From positions 1 through 21,773 of the forward strand of contig CALVYO010000008.1 of NCBI GenBank assembly GCA_944372275.1: a stretch of DNA of 21,773 nt, written 5' to 3'. The notes beneath the pieces were generated by a model, which did no database searches, was not told the DNA's origin, and saw only the letters and a list, made by a program, of their open reading frames with translations. The DNA comes from an uncultured Bacilli bacterium. Its GTDB lineage: Bacteria; Bacillota_I; Bacilli_A; RF39; UBA660. A program made the position numbers and the translations under genes. Positions 13,481 through 21,316 of this stretch are shown here, piece after piece. Position 1 is the stretch's first letter, and every line of letters begins with the position of its first letter.

Positions 13481-14203
13481 ATGACTATTATAATAACTGG
13501 AGGAACTAAAGGAATAGGAAAAGCAATTGCCTTAACTTTAGCAAAAGAAAAGCATAATTTAATTCTAACATATGTAAATGATGATGCTTCAGCTTTACAG
13601 CTAAAAAAAGAATTAGAACAACATACTAATATTTTAATTTTAAAAAGTAATGTTACTAAAGAAGAAGAAGTAATAAAATTGTTAGATATAGCAGTTTCTA
13701 AATTTAACAATATTGATGTATTAATTAACAATGCCGGAATATCTATTGATACCACTTTAGAAGATAAAACAGTGGATAATTTTAAAAAAATATTAGAAGT
13801 TAATTTAATCGGACCTTTTTTAACTAGCAAATATATAGGTGGTTATATGTTCAAAAATAAAAAAGGAAAGATAATCAATATTTCTTCTACTAATGGTATC
13901 GATACCTATTATAAAGAAAGTTTAGATTATGATGCATCTAAGGCAGGTTTAAATTCACTAACGCATAATTTTGCTAATATATATGCGCCTTATGTAATTG
14001 TTAATGCAATTGCATGTGGATGGGTTGATACCGATATGAATAAAGACATGGATATCGAATTTAGAAATAAACAATTAAATAAAATATTATTAAATAGATT
14101 TGCTAATCCTTCAGAAATTGCTAATGTAGTTAATTATTTAATTAATGATACTTATATAAATAACTCTATAATAAGAGTAGATGGTGGTGTTAAAAATGAT
14201 TGA
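13481..14203 (+). CDS. Short-chain dehydrogenase/reductase (FabG-like)
   Basis: A 240-residue NAD(P)-dependent oxidoreductase of the classical SDR type. Seen: the nucleotide-binding TGGTKGIGKAIA, NNAG, INISS with the catalytic Ser, and YDASKAG with catalytic Tyr and Lys, then a C-terminal RVDGG. It resembles 3-oxoacyl-ACP reductase, but without other fatty-acid genes nearby the substrate is open. ATG 13481 follows GAGGTGA; a TATAAT at 13458-13463 could be its -10. Its TGA stop overlaps the start of the next gene by 8 bases, so the two are translationally coupled. Confidence 0.88.
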   Translation: MTIIITGGTKGIGKAIALTLAKEKHNLILTYVNDDASALQLKKELEQHTNILILKSNVTKEEEVIKLLDIAVSKFNNIDVLINNAGISIDTTLEDKTVDNFKKILEVNLIGPFLTSKYIGGYMFKNKKGKIINISSTNGIDTYYKESLDYDASKAGLNSLTHNFANIYAPYVIVNAIACGWVDTDMNKDMDIEFRNKQLNKILLNRFANPSEIANVVNYLINDTYINNSIIRVDGGVKND

Positions 14204-15401
14204 AGAAATGGAAAAAAAATGTTTAGAACAATTTAAATTAATTGATGATGTTTGTTTTTATAATAGTGAAAAAGTTTTGAAAGCATTTCAAGAAAATAGT
14301 GTATCGGAAACACATTTTAATTCTACTACAGGGTATGGTTATAATGACACTGGTAGAGAGGCAATTGAAAAGGTGTTTGCTTCTATATTTAAAGCCGAAG
14401 ATGCCATTGTTAGAAATCAATTTATATCAGGAAGCCATGCTTTATCAGTAACTTTATTTGCTTTGCTTCGTCCTAATGATACTTTGTTAAGTATTACTGG
14501 TAAACCTTATGATACGTTAGATGAAGTAATTGGCATAGTTGATAATCCTAGTTCATTAAAATCTTTTAATGTTAATTACGAACAAATCGATTTAATTGAT
14601 AATGATTTTGATTATAAAAAAATAGAAGAAGTTTTAAAACGTAAAAAAATTAAAGTAATTGAGATTCAACGTTCTAAAGGTTATTCAACTAGAAAGAGCA
14701 TTACAATTAGTAAATTAGAACAAGTTATTAAGTTTATTAAAAATATTGATAAAGAAGTAATAATTATGATAGATAATTGTTATTGTGAATTTGTTTCAAC
14801 TAAAGAACCAATTGAAGTTGGAGCAGATATTGTAGTAGGATCTTTAATTAAAAATTTAGGTGGAGGAATTGCTCCTAATGGTGCTTATGTAGTTGGTAGT
14901 AAAGACTTAATTAAATTAGTAGGCGAACGATTAAGTTTACCTGGTGAAGGTAAAGAAGTGGGACCTAGTTTAGGAATAAATAAATATTTACTGCAAGGGT
15001 TATTCTTTGCCCCTAGTGTTGTAGCAAGTAGTTTAAAAACAGCAGTTTTAGCTAGTAAAGTATTTGAAAATTTAGGCTATGATGTTGAACCAAAATATAA
15101 TGAAGAAAGGGCAGATATTGTTCAAAATATTATTTTTCATAATGAGGATAAATTGATTAAATTTTGTCAAGGCATTCAAGCAGCATCACCAATAGATTCT
15201 TATGTTGAGCCAATACCTTGGGATATGCCTGGTTATCAAGACAAAGTTGTTATGGCTGCTGGTACATTTACTCAAGGATCTTCAATTGAATTATCGTGTG
15301 ATGGTCCAATAAGAGAACCATATATCGCTTATTTACAAGGATCTTTAATGTATCCATATGGCAAATTAGCAATTATGAAAGCATTGGAATATATAAAGTA
15401 G
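14196..15401 (+). CDS. PLP-dependent methionine gamma-lyase family / aluminium resistance protein
   Basis: A 401-residue fold-type I PLP enzyme of the family often named aluminium resistance protein. Seen: GYGYNDTGREAIEKVFA, the cofactor-contacting FISGSHALS, IMIDNCYCEF with Asp193, and VVGSLIKNLGGGIAP with the Schiff-base Lys219, plus GEGKEVGPSLG and the C-terminal AAGTFTQGSSIELSCDGP, all typical of the family. Members are annotated as C-S lyases, but the physiological substrate is poorly established. Start ATG 14196 lies inside the end of the SDR gene (8-base overlap); an upstream in-frame GTG at 14181 lies in the GGTGGTG ribosome site region. Confidence 0.92.
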   Translation: MIEEMEKKCLEQFKLIDDVCFYNSEKVLKAFQENSVSETHFNSTTGYGYNDTGREAIEKVFASIFKAEDAIVRNQFISGSHALSVTLFALLRPNDTLLSITGKPYDTLDEVIGIVDNPSSLKSFNVNYEQIDLIDNDFDYKKIEEVLKRKKIKVIEIQRSKGYSTRKSITISKLEQVIKFIKNIDKEVIIMIDNCYCEFVSTKEPIEVGADIVVGSLIKNLGGGIAPNGAYVVGSKDLIKLVGERLSLPGEGKEVGPSLGINKYLLQGLFFAPSVVASSLKTAVLASKVFENLGYDVEPKYNEERADIVQNIIFHNEDKLIKFCQGIQAASPIDSYVEPIPWDMPGYQDKVVMAAGTFTQGSSIELSCDGPIREPYIAYLQGSLMYPYGKLAIMKALEYIK

Positions 15402-15413
15402 GTTGCGGTTATA

Positions 15414-16058
15414 ATGAAATATTCAATAAAATGTCCTTTTTGTAAAAAAACAAGATTTGAAAATAACAAATTAATAGGTTTGCCAGCTGAAAATTCAATA
15501 TTATTTGAAAATGATAATGTCTATATTCAAGTAGACATATCGCCATTATGCTTGGGTCATATTTTAATTATAAGCAATGAGCATTATTTAAATTTTTTTG
15601 AATTACCAAATAATATTAAAGAAGATGTAATTAAATTAAAAAATAAAATTAAAGAAATATATAAAGAAGTATATAAAACAGATGTATTGTTTTTTGAACA
15701 TGGTTCTGCTAAAAAAGGGTATGCAGGTTCTAGTATTGATCATACTCATCTACATTGCATTCCATGTGATTTTGATATAATTGAATCATTAAATGAAACA
15801 TTAGGAAATTCAATAGAATGTGATATCTTAGATTTTTCAAATAAATTTAATAATGAATTTTCATATATATATGTAGAAAAAAATGAAAAAAAATTAATTT
15901 ATAAAGTTGAAAAATTACCTAGTCAATTTTTAAGAAAATTAATATCTGAAAAATTAAATAATTCAGTGTATTTATGGCAAGAAAATTGTATTAATGAAGA
16001 AAGTATAGCAAAATTAAAAAAAACTATTTTAGATTTAAAAAATAAAATAGTTATTTAA
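15414..16058 (+). CDS. HIT-family hydrolase/transferase with N-terminal CxxC
   Basis: A 214-residue histidine-triad protein. The triad HTHLH (H110, H112, H114) sits in IDHTHLHCIP, preceded by LFFEHGSAKKGYAGSS, as in Ap4A-type or nucleotidyl-transfer HIT enzymes. An N-terminal pair C7-x-x-C10 may bind metal. The C-terminal 80 residues are lysine-rich and unlike small HIT proteins. It begins 12 bases after the PLP gene with only a weak TAGGTTG ribosome site, suggesting translational coupling in one operon with the SDR and PLP genes. Its last 8 bases overlap the end of the convergent radical SAM gene. Confidence 0.85.
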   Translation: MKYSIKCPFCKKTRFENNKLIGLPAENSILFENDNVYIQVDISPLCLGHILIISNEHYLNFFELPNNIKEDVIKLKNKIKEIYKEVYKTDVLFFEHGSAKKGYAGSSIDHTHLHCIPCDFDIIESLNETLGNSIECDILDFSNKFNNEFSYIYVEKNEKKLIYKVEKLPSQFLRKLISEKLNNSVYLWQENCINEESIAKLKKTILDLKNKIVI

Positions 16059-16815
16059 AAATTTTTAAAACATCTATACTTTTGGTATAAACATTACTTA
16101 CTTTTGAAAGTTCTTTTATTATTTCTTTTTCTTGTTCTATAGGTTGTGTAAATAAAAAATTATCTTTTACAAATGGTGCAACTTCTCCAGTACCATTTGT
16201 TTTTATTATACTTCCAACTATTACATTTTTAATATTATATTTTTTAATTATTTCTACATATTTATTAATATCTTTTATTGTTATATTATATAAAACTGGT
16301 TTTATATATAATATAACAGGTATATTTAATTTTTTTGTTAAATTAAAGCTTTCAAATCTTTTATTAGGATTTGTTGTATTTTTTTCAATTTTCTTCCATT
16401 CGCTTATTGTTGCGGAAGAAATAAATATTGATAATTGTCCATAATATTTTATTAATTTGTTTATTTTAATCAAATCTTTATATGAAATATATTTTTTTGT
16501 GGAAAGTTGTATTTGATTTCCTTTTTTCAAAAAATATTTAATTAATTTTATGGTTTGAGTTTTGTTTTTTTTATCCCAACATTCAGAGTAACAACCAAAA
16601 GATATTAAAGTACCATTTATACCTGGTTTAAAATCTTTATATTTTTTAAACTGTTTTATTAAATTTTTAGCAGTGATATATGTATTTAATTTTTTACCTT
16701 TTGAATAGTTTAAATTGGGTAAATAACAGTATGAACAATTTGCAGTACATCCTAAACTAGTATTTACAAAGAGTCTAGATGAATCTTTTCCAAATAAGTA
16801 TCCAGTATCAATCAT
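16051..16815 (-). CDS. Radical SAM protein
   Basis: A 254-residue radical SAM enzyme: C23-x3-C27-x2-C30 in LGCTANCSYCYLP binds the 4Fe-4S cluster, and the rest fits a short TIM-barrel (ISFGCYSECW, QLSTKKYISY, LSIFISSAT, IPVILYIKPVLYN, NVIVGSI). The pattern is like the small spore-photoproduct-lyase-related radical SAM group, but no specific reaction can be assigned. ATG 16815 follows AAGGAG. It lies 17 bases after the methyltransferase gene and shares its promoter. No clear terminator is seen before the overlapping convergent HIT gene. Confidence 0.85.
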   Translation of the reverse strand: MIDTGYLFGKDSSRLFVNTSLGCTANCSYCYLPNLNYSKGKKLNTYITAKNLIKQFKKYKDFKPGINGTLISFGCYSECWDKKNKTQTIKLIKYFLKKGNQIQLSTKKYISYKDLIKINKLIKYYGQLSIFISSATISEWKKIEKNTTNPNKRFESFNLTKKLNIPVILYIKPVLYNITIKDINKYVEIIKKYNIKNVIVGSIIKTNGTGEVAPFVKDNFLFTQPIEQEKEIIKELSKVSNVYTKSIDVLKIFK

Positions 16816-16832
16816 ATTTTCTCCTTCTTAAA

Positions 16833-17444
16833 TTATTTTTTTAAACAAAATTCCCATAAAATTTTAGGTTTTTCATATCTTGACATATTTTTTTCTTGCA
16901 TGTAACATATTTTAAATTTTTTAAATAGTGTATTTAAATCAGTTTGATTAAAAAATTTTTTATAAATTTGCCCATCATAAAAAAGATTTTTTTCTAGTTC
17001 TTTAGCATCAATAGGTATATGTAGTTTATCGTTAGCTGAATTAACTCTTGCAATTAAATAGCCATTTGGTTTTAAAACTCTATAAATCTCATCAATAATA
17101 TAATTTGTAGTTGTATTATTGAAATAATGTAGACATAAATCTGCAATTACTACATTAATTGATGAATCTTTAAAGGGTAACCCTAAACTCATATCAAACA
17201 TCATTGTTTTCAAATTTGGATTTTCTTTATTGATAATTTTTAATACTTCTTTTGAAAAATCACACGCTGTTATATCTTTAAACTTGTTTTTAAACAGATA
17301 ATTACTACAATATGCTCTACCACAGCCTAATTCAACAATTGTATCGTTTTGATTAAATAAATTAATATATTTATTTAGCCATTCATCATAAGTAGAATTA
17401 TATTTTAAATGAATTTTATCCCAGTATTTATCTAAATTATTCAT
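16833..17444 (-). CDS. Class I SAM-dependent methyltransferase
   Basis: A 203-residue methyltransferase with motif I IVELGCGRAYCSNYL (residues about 37-51), strand-2 acidic end TACDFSKEVL, VVIADLCLHYFNN, and YRVLKPNGYLIARVNS after strand 4; this is the Methyltransf_11 type. The first 30 residues (YWDKIHLKYNSTYDEWLNKY) resemble tellurite-resistance/TehB-like methyltransferases, but that is tentative. ATG 17444 follows GAGGTG. It is the first gene of a two-gene unit with the radical SAM gene. Confidence 0.85.
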   Translation of the reverse strand: MNNLDKYWDKIHLKYNSTYDEWLNKYINLFNQNDTIVELGCGRAYCSNYLFKNKFKDITACDFSKEVLKIINKENPNLKTMMFDMSLGLPFKDSSINVVIADLCLHYFNNTTTNYIIDEIYRVLKPNGYLIARVNSANDKLHIPIDAKELEKNLFYDGQIYKKFFNQTDLNTLFKKFKICYMQEKNMSRYEKPKILWEFCLKK

Positions 17445-17463
17445 GTATTTTCACCTCAATTTT

Positions 17464-17492
17464 ATAATAGCATAATCATTTCCAATAATCAA
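17464..17492 (-). promoter_or_regulatory. Promoter of the methyltransferase - radical SAM unit
   Basis: On the minus strand: TTGATT, a 17-base spacer and TATTAT with an extended TGC before it. Confidence 0.65.
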
Positions 17493-17505
17493 CAAAATAT
17501 TTCAT

Positions 17506-17532
17506 AAAAAAATGGCAGTTATGCCATTTTTT
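17506..17532 (-). terminator. Terminator of clpB
   Basis: Stem AAAAAATGGCA / TGCCATTTTTT around TAAC (minus strand), followed by Ts. The clpB stop codon lies in the loop. Confidence 0.85.
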
Positions 17533-19627
17533 GTATATATAAATCATCATTTGCATCAATTGTAATTGTTGAATTGAATTTAACATCATTGTTAATAATT
17601 TCATTAGCAATTAAATTTTCCACAGTTTTAGTAACAAATCGTTTGATTGGTCTTGCTCCATATCTGGAATCATAAGAGTTTTCCACAATATAATTTTTAG
17701 CTTTATCAGTTAAATTTATTTTTAATTGTTTATCACTTAATCTTTTTTCAATATCTTTAATTATTTTATCTAAGATTTGATAAATTACATTTTTATCTAA
17801 TGACTTAAATACTATTATTTCATCGATACGATTGATAAATTCAGGTTTAAAGGTTTGTCTTAATTCATTCATAACTAATTCGTTAGCATTTTCCATATTA
17901 TCTAAGATATATTCACTACCTAAGTTCGAAGTCATTATAATAATAGTATTTTTAAAATCGACTGTTCTTCCTTGGGAATCAGTAATTCGGCCATCATCTA
18001 ATATTTGTAATAAAATATTAAATACATCTTTATGGGCTTTTTCTATTTCATCAAATAAAACAATACTATATGGATTTCTTCTAACTGCTTCGGTTAATTG
18101 TCCACCATCATCATAGCCTACATATCCTGGAGGAGAACCGATTAATCTTGCTACTGAATGACTTTCCATATATTCACTCATATCGATTCTAATCATATGT
18201 CTTTCATCATCAAATAGTTCATACGCTAAAGTTCTAGCAACCTCAGTTTTACCAACACCAGTAGGTCCTAAAAAGATAAATGAACCGATTGGTTTATTAG
18301 GATCTTTGATACCAGCTCTGGCCCTTATAATAGCATCACTAACCAATTTGATGGCATCATCTTGTCCTTTTACTCTTTTTTTCATATTTTCATTTAATTT
18401 AAGCAATTTATCTTTTTCACTATCAACTAATTTATTAATTGGTATATTTGTCCATTTTGATATTATTTTAGCAATATCATTATCATCAACAGTATCACTT
18501 AAAATATCTGATTTATTTTTACCATTTAATTCATTTAATTCTTTTTCTAATTGTGGTAAAACACCGTGTCTTAATTTAGCTGCAGTTTCCAAATCATATT
18601 CATTTTCTGCTTTTTCTAATTTATGTTTAGTAGTATCAATTTCTTCTTTTTTCTTACTGATTAAATTATTGATTTCTTTTTCTTCTTCCCAATTTTTTCT
18701 TAAATTAGATTCTTTTTCTTTTAAGGTATTAATTTCATTATCGATTTCTTCTTTACGATGTTTTGATAAATCGTCTTTTTCTTTTTTTAAAGCCTCTTTT
18801 TCAATTTGCAATTGCATTATATGTCTTGTTAAAGTATCTAATTCCGTTGGAACTGATTCCATTTGCACTTTGATAGTAGCACACGCTTCATCAATTAAAT
18901 CAATAGCTTTATCTGGTAAAAATCTATCGGTTATGTATCTATCTGATAAAGTAGCAGCAGCAATTAATGCTTTATCTTTTATATTAACGCCGTGATAGAC
19001 TTCTAATTTTGGTTTTAATCCTCTTAAAATAGTAATAGTATCTAACACAGTAGGTGGCGCAACTAAGATTTTTTGAAATCTTCTTTCTAAAGCTCCATCT
19101 TTTTCGATATATTTACGATATTCATTTAAAGTAGTAGCACCAATACAATGAATTTCGCCACGCGCTAGCATTGGTTTTAACATATTACCAGCATCCATAG
19201 CACCTTCTAAGGCACCCGCTCCAACTATCATATGTATTTCATCGATAAACATAATTATATCGCCATTAGAATCTTTTACTTCTTTTAAAACAGCTTTTAA
19301 TCTTTCTTCAAATTCTCCACGGTATTTAGCGCCTGCTATTAAAGAACCCATATCTAATTCCCAAATTGTTTTATTTTTTAAACTATTTGGAACATCTCCT
19401 TTAACAATACGCGTAGCTAATCCTTCGACAATTGCTGTTTTACCAACCCCCGGTTCACCGATTAAAACGGGATTATTTTTAGTTTTTCTAGATAAAATTC
19501 TAGTTATACTTCTAATTTCATCATCGCGACCAATAACAGGATCGATTTTGTTATTTTTTACTGCATCAGTAATATCTCGTCCATATTTTTCTAGAACATT
19601 TTCAAGATTTTCTTGGTATGGATTCAT
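17519..19627 (-). CDS. clpB: ClpB-type disaggregase lacking the N-terminal domain
   Basis: A 702-residue Hsp100 ATPase that, with DnaK, pulls polypeptides out of aggregates. Two AAA+ modules are complete: Walker A GEPGVGKT (57-64) with Walker B IIMFIDE, and Walker A GPTGVGKT (454-461) with IVLFDEIEKAH. Between them lies a full-length coiled-coil M domain (about 260-370), which marks ClpB rather than ClpC. The usual Clp_N domain of about 140 residues is absent: the protein starts at MNPYQENLENVLEKYGRD, right after strong AGGAGGGA, so this is not a mis-called start. Such short ClpB forms are known as internal-start products elsewhere. It is controlled by a CIRCE operator overlapping its promoter. 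Confidence 0.95.
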   Translation of the reverse strand: MNPYQENLENVLEKYGRDITDAVKNNKIDPVIGRDDEIRSITRILSRKTKNNPVLIGEPGVGKTAIVEGLATRIVKGDVPNSLKNKTIWELDMGSLIAGAKYRGEFEERLKAVLKEVKDSNGDIIMFIDEIHMIVGAGALEGAMDAGNMLKPMLARGEIHCIGATTLNEYRKYIEKDGALERRFQKILVAPPTVLDTITILRGLKPKLEVYHGVNIKDKALIAAATLSDRYITDRFLPDKAIDLIDEACATIKVQMESVPTELDTLTRHIMQLQIEKEALKKEKDDLSKHRKEEIDNEINTLKEKESNLRKNWEEEKEINNLISKKKEEIDTTKHKLEKAENEYDLETAAKLRHGVLPQLEKELNELNGKNKSDILSDTVDDNDIAKIISKWTNIPINKLVDSEKDKLLKLNENMKKRVKGQDDAIKLVSDAIIRARAGIKDPNKPIGSFIFLGPTGVGKTEVARTLAYELFDDERHMIRIDMSEYMESHSVARLIGSPPGYVGYDDGGQLTEAVRRNPYSIVLFDEIEKAHKDVFNILLQILDDGRITDSQGRTVDFKNTIIIMTSNLGSEYILDNMENANELVMNELRQTFKPEFINRIDEIIVFKSLDKNVIYQILDKIIKDIEKRLSDKQLKINLTDKAKNYIVENSYDSRYGARPIKRFVTKTVENLIANEIINNDVKFNSTITIDANDDLYIQKMA

Positions 19628-19647
19628 ATTATCCCTCCTTTTTTATT

Positions 19648-19666
19648 GTTGATTATTTTAACCAAC
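19648..19666 (-). promoter_or_regulatory. 5'-end hairpin of clpB mRNA
   Basis: GTTGGTTA / TAATCAAC (one G-T pair) around AAA on the minus strand, beginning about where transcription should start after the -10. It may stabilise the transcript. Confidence 0.35.
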
Positions 19667-19672
19667 GATAAA

Positions 19673-19701
19673 AGTATATCACTTCTTTTAGCACTTGTCA
19701 A
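19673..19701 (-). promoter_or_regulatory. Promoter of clpB
   Basis: On the minus strand: consensus TTGACA, a 17-base spacer and TATACT. The -35 lies mainly in the spacer of the CIRCE element. Confidence 0.85.
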
Positions 19702-19714
19702 TAGAGAGTGCTAA
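19688..19714. promoter_or_regulatory. CIRCE operator (HrcA binding site)
   Basis: TTAGCACTT, nine bases, then GAGTGCTAA. This differs at one base from the CIRCE consensus TTAGCACTC-N9-GAGTGCTAA, the site of the heat-shock repressor HrcA. It covers the -35 of clpB and ends two bases before the -35 of the divergent gene at 19765. Confidence 0.92.
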
Positions 19715-19716
19715 AG

Positions 19717-19745
19717 TTGTTTATTTTTTTTATTTATGTTATAAT
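19717..19745 (+). promoter_or_regulatory. Promoter of the PF06541-type gene
   Basis: TTGTTT (19717-19722), a 17-base spacer and TATAAT (19740-19745), immediately beside CIRCE. Confidence 0.65.
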
Positions 19746-19764
19746 TAACGAGCGAGGTATTTTT

Positions 19765-20520
19765 ATGGATTTGACTAAATTATTTTTATTGTTTATCATA
19801 TATGCTTTTTTAGGTTGGGTAGTTGAAATGTTTTACAATTATTACGAACATAAAAAATTTGTCAATAGAGGTTTTTTAATAGGTCCTTATTGTCCTATAT
19901 ATGGTGTAGGTGGATTAACTGTAACAGTTTTTTTAACCAAATATCAAGATAGTATATTTGTGACATTTGGAATGTCAATTATTTTATTTGCAGTTTTAGA
20001 ATATTTTACAAGTTATTTAATGGAAAAATTGTTTAAGGCTAGATGGTGGGATTATTCTGATAAAAAATTTAATATAAATGGTAGAATTTGTTTAGAAACA
20101 TTGATTCCATTTGGAATATTAGGTTGTGTTGCTATATATGTTATCAATCCGCTTATTTTTTCTTTATTTTCTTTGACGAATGTACAAGTTTTAAAAGTAA
20201 TATCTATATTAATTTTTATTATTTTTGCAATTGATTTTTCAATTTCTTTAAAAATTATAAATAGTTTTAAAGATACAGCGGTTAAATTTTTGAAAAAAGA
20301 TAATACTGAAGAAATAACTAAAAAAGTAAAAGAAATTTTAATTTCTAAATCTATTTGGACAAAACGTTTAATAGAATCATTTCCTAAGGTAAAAGCAGTT
20401 ATAGGTAATATAAATATTGATTTTATTAAAACTAAATTTGAATTAAAAAATACGAAAAAAGAATTAAAGAAAACAAAAAAAGAACTAAAAAAATATAAAA
20501 AAGAAATGAGGAGAAAATAA
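19765..20520 (+). CDS. Putative ABC-transporter-permease-like membrane protein (PF06541/CmpB type)
   Basis: A 251-residue membrane protein with about five hydrophobic segments (roughly 5-22, 38-58, 64-84, 108-128, 140-160). The conserved stretches LGWVVEMFYN, NRGFLIGPYCPIYG, EYFTSYLMEKLF, RWWDYSD and NGRICLE are typical of the family annotated as putative ABC transporter permease, whose function is unproven. The C-terminal 30 residues are a lysine-rich repeat (KKELKKTKKELKKYKK), probably a cytoplasmic coiled coil or a nucleic-acid or membrane-contacting tail. ATG 19765 follows GCGAGGT; an upstream in-frame start overlaps the promoter. Its stop codon overlaps the ATG of the superoxide reductase gene by one base. 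Next to CIRCE, so possibly heat-inducible. Confidence 0.8.
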   Translation: MDLTKLFLLFIIYAFLGWVVEMFYNYYEHKKFVNRGFLIGPYCPIYGVGGLTVTVFLTKYQDSIFVTFGMSIILFAVLEYFTSYLMEKLFKARWWDYSDKKFNINGRICLETLIPFGILGCVAIYVINPLIFSLFSLTNVQVLKVISILIFIIFAIDFSISLKIINSFKDTAVKFLKKDNTEEITKKVKEILISKSIWTKRLIESFPKVKAVIGNINIDFIKTKFELKNTKKELKKTKKELKKYKKEMRRK

Positions 20521-20846
20521 TGAAATTTTATAAAAGTTTAGGTATTTTAGAGTCGTTAGATGAAAAAGGTGAATTAGTAAAAGAAAATAGTGTTGATGCA
20601 AGTTTAGAAAAACACGTGCCTTTTTGTGAGATTAAGGATAACAAAGTATATGTAACGATAGGTGAAGTAGTTCATCCGATGGAAGAAGATCATTATATAG
20701 AATGGATCGCAATGGTTAAAGGTAATAAAATAGCAAAATATTTATTAAAACCAAACGATGAACCAAAAGTAGTATTCGATTATGAAAAAGATTCTATTAT
20801 TTATGCTTATTGTAATAAACACGGATTGTGGAAAAAAGAAATTTAA
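20520..20846 (+). CDS. Superoxide reductase (neelaredoxin/desulfoferrodoxin iron centre II)
   Basis: A 108-residue enzyme that reduces superoxide to hydrogen peroxide, typical of anaerobes. All five iron ligands are visible: H32 (in EKHVP, with the catalytic Lys31), H52 and H58 (EVVHPMEEDHYIEWI), C98 and H101 (YCNKHGLW). The N-terminus MKFYKSLGILESLDEKGELV takes the place of the rubredoxin-like centre I of desulfoferrodoxin but has no cysteines and is shorter, so only centre II is kept. The ATG overlaps the previous stop (TAATG), giving tight coupling to the membrane protein. A terminator follows. Confidence 0.9.
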   Translation: MKFYKSLGILESLDEKGELVKENSVDASLEKHVPFCEIKDNKVYVTIGEVVHPMEEDHYIEWIAMVKGNKIAKYLLKPNDEPKVVFDYEKDSIIYAYCNKHGLWKKEI

Positions 20847-20867
20847 GTCTATAATTAGACTTTTTTT
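20845..20867 (+). terminator. Terminator after the superoxide reductase gene
   Basis: Stem AAGTCTA / TAGACTT with loop TAAT, then Ts. Confidence 0.8.
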
Positions 20868-20891
20868 CATACCATTTTATAGGTGAAGTGT

Positions 20892-21062
20892 ATGAAAAAG
20901 TTGTTGATTTTATTATTATTAATTCCAATTAATATAAAAGCCTATTCTAGTAGTGCAACTAGTACAGTATTAATGGATATGGATAGTTTAAATGTTATTT
21001 ATTCTAATAATATGAATGATGTAAGAAGCGTAGCGTCTATATCTAAAATAATGACTACATAG
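20892..21062 (+). pseudogene. 5' fragment of a D-Ala-D-Ala carboxypeptidase (DacA-like) gene
   Basis: A good ribosome site (AGGTGA) and ATG 20892 begin a 56-codon frame with signal peptide LLILLLLIPINIKAYS, then VLMDMDSLNVIYSNN and the penicillin-binding active-site motif S-I-S-K in RSVASISKIMTT, followed at once by TAG. Intact enzymes of this class are about 350 residues or more. Everything after the SxxK motif is missing and the next sequence belongs to a different gene, so this is a truncated remnant joined at a deletion or rearrangement point near 21060. It would be inactive. Confidence 0.75.
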
Positions 21063-21238
21063 TGATTAACCAAGTTTATTATGGAATATTAAAAAATGAA
21101 GTAGAATTAATTGAAGAAGTAAATAGACTAGAATGGGTTTCTATAAATGATAATTTCTTTGATATGAGTAAATACGCTGGCGAAGGTAATATTGGACATA
21201 TAATTCAAGAAATAAAAATAGATTTAGAAAACAACTGA
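21062..21238 (+). pseudogene. 3' fragment of a NUDIX hydrolase gene
   Basis: From about 21062 a 58-codon frame reads VINQVYYGILKNEVE, then EEVNRLEWVSINDNFFDM and SKYAGEGNIGHIIQEIKIDL, which resembles the C-terminal part of NUDIX hydrolases. The NUDIX box itself is absent. It starts exactly where the DacA fragment ends, in another frame and without a ribosome site, so it is a 5'-truncated remnant. Its terminator is still present. Confidence 0.65.
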
Positions 21239-21257
21239 CTAATGAATAGTTGTTTTT
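21228..21257 (+). terminator. Terminator after the NUDIX fragment
   Basis: Stem AAAACAACT / AGTTGTTTT with an 11-base loop, then a short T run. Confidence 0.7.
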
Positions 21258-21259
21258 AT

Positions 21260-21288
21260 TTGGGGAAAAATGGAACTTATGATATAAT
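21260..21288 (+). promoter_or_regulatory. Promoter upstream of the frameshifted gene at 21317
   Basis: TTGGGG (21260-21265), a 17-base spacer and TATAAT (21283-21288). Confidence 0.5.
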
Positions 21289-21316
21289 ACAAAGTAATTC
21301 AAGGGGGATATAATTT

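Noticed and set aside
13447..13830. Minus-strand open frame opposite the SDR gene
   Set aside because: Shadow of a clear SDR coding frame; no ribosome site and hydrophobic low-complexity translation.
18306..18995. Long open frame opposite clpB
   Set aside because: It is the antisense of the low-complexity coiled-coil region, has no ribosome site and a Ser/Phe/Leu composition expected from reverse-reading Lys/Glu-rich codons.
20461..20516. Lysine-rich repeat at the end of the membrane protein as a DNA repeat element
   Set aside because: The short near-repeats are explained by the KKELKK coiled-coil codons and are not found elsewhere in the window.
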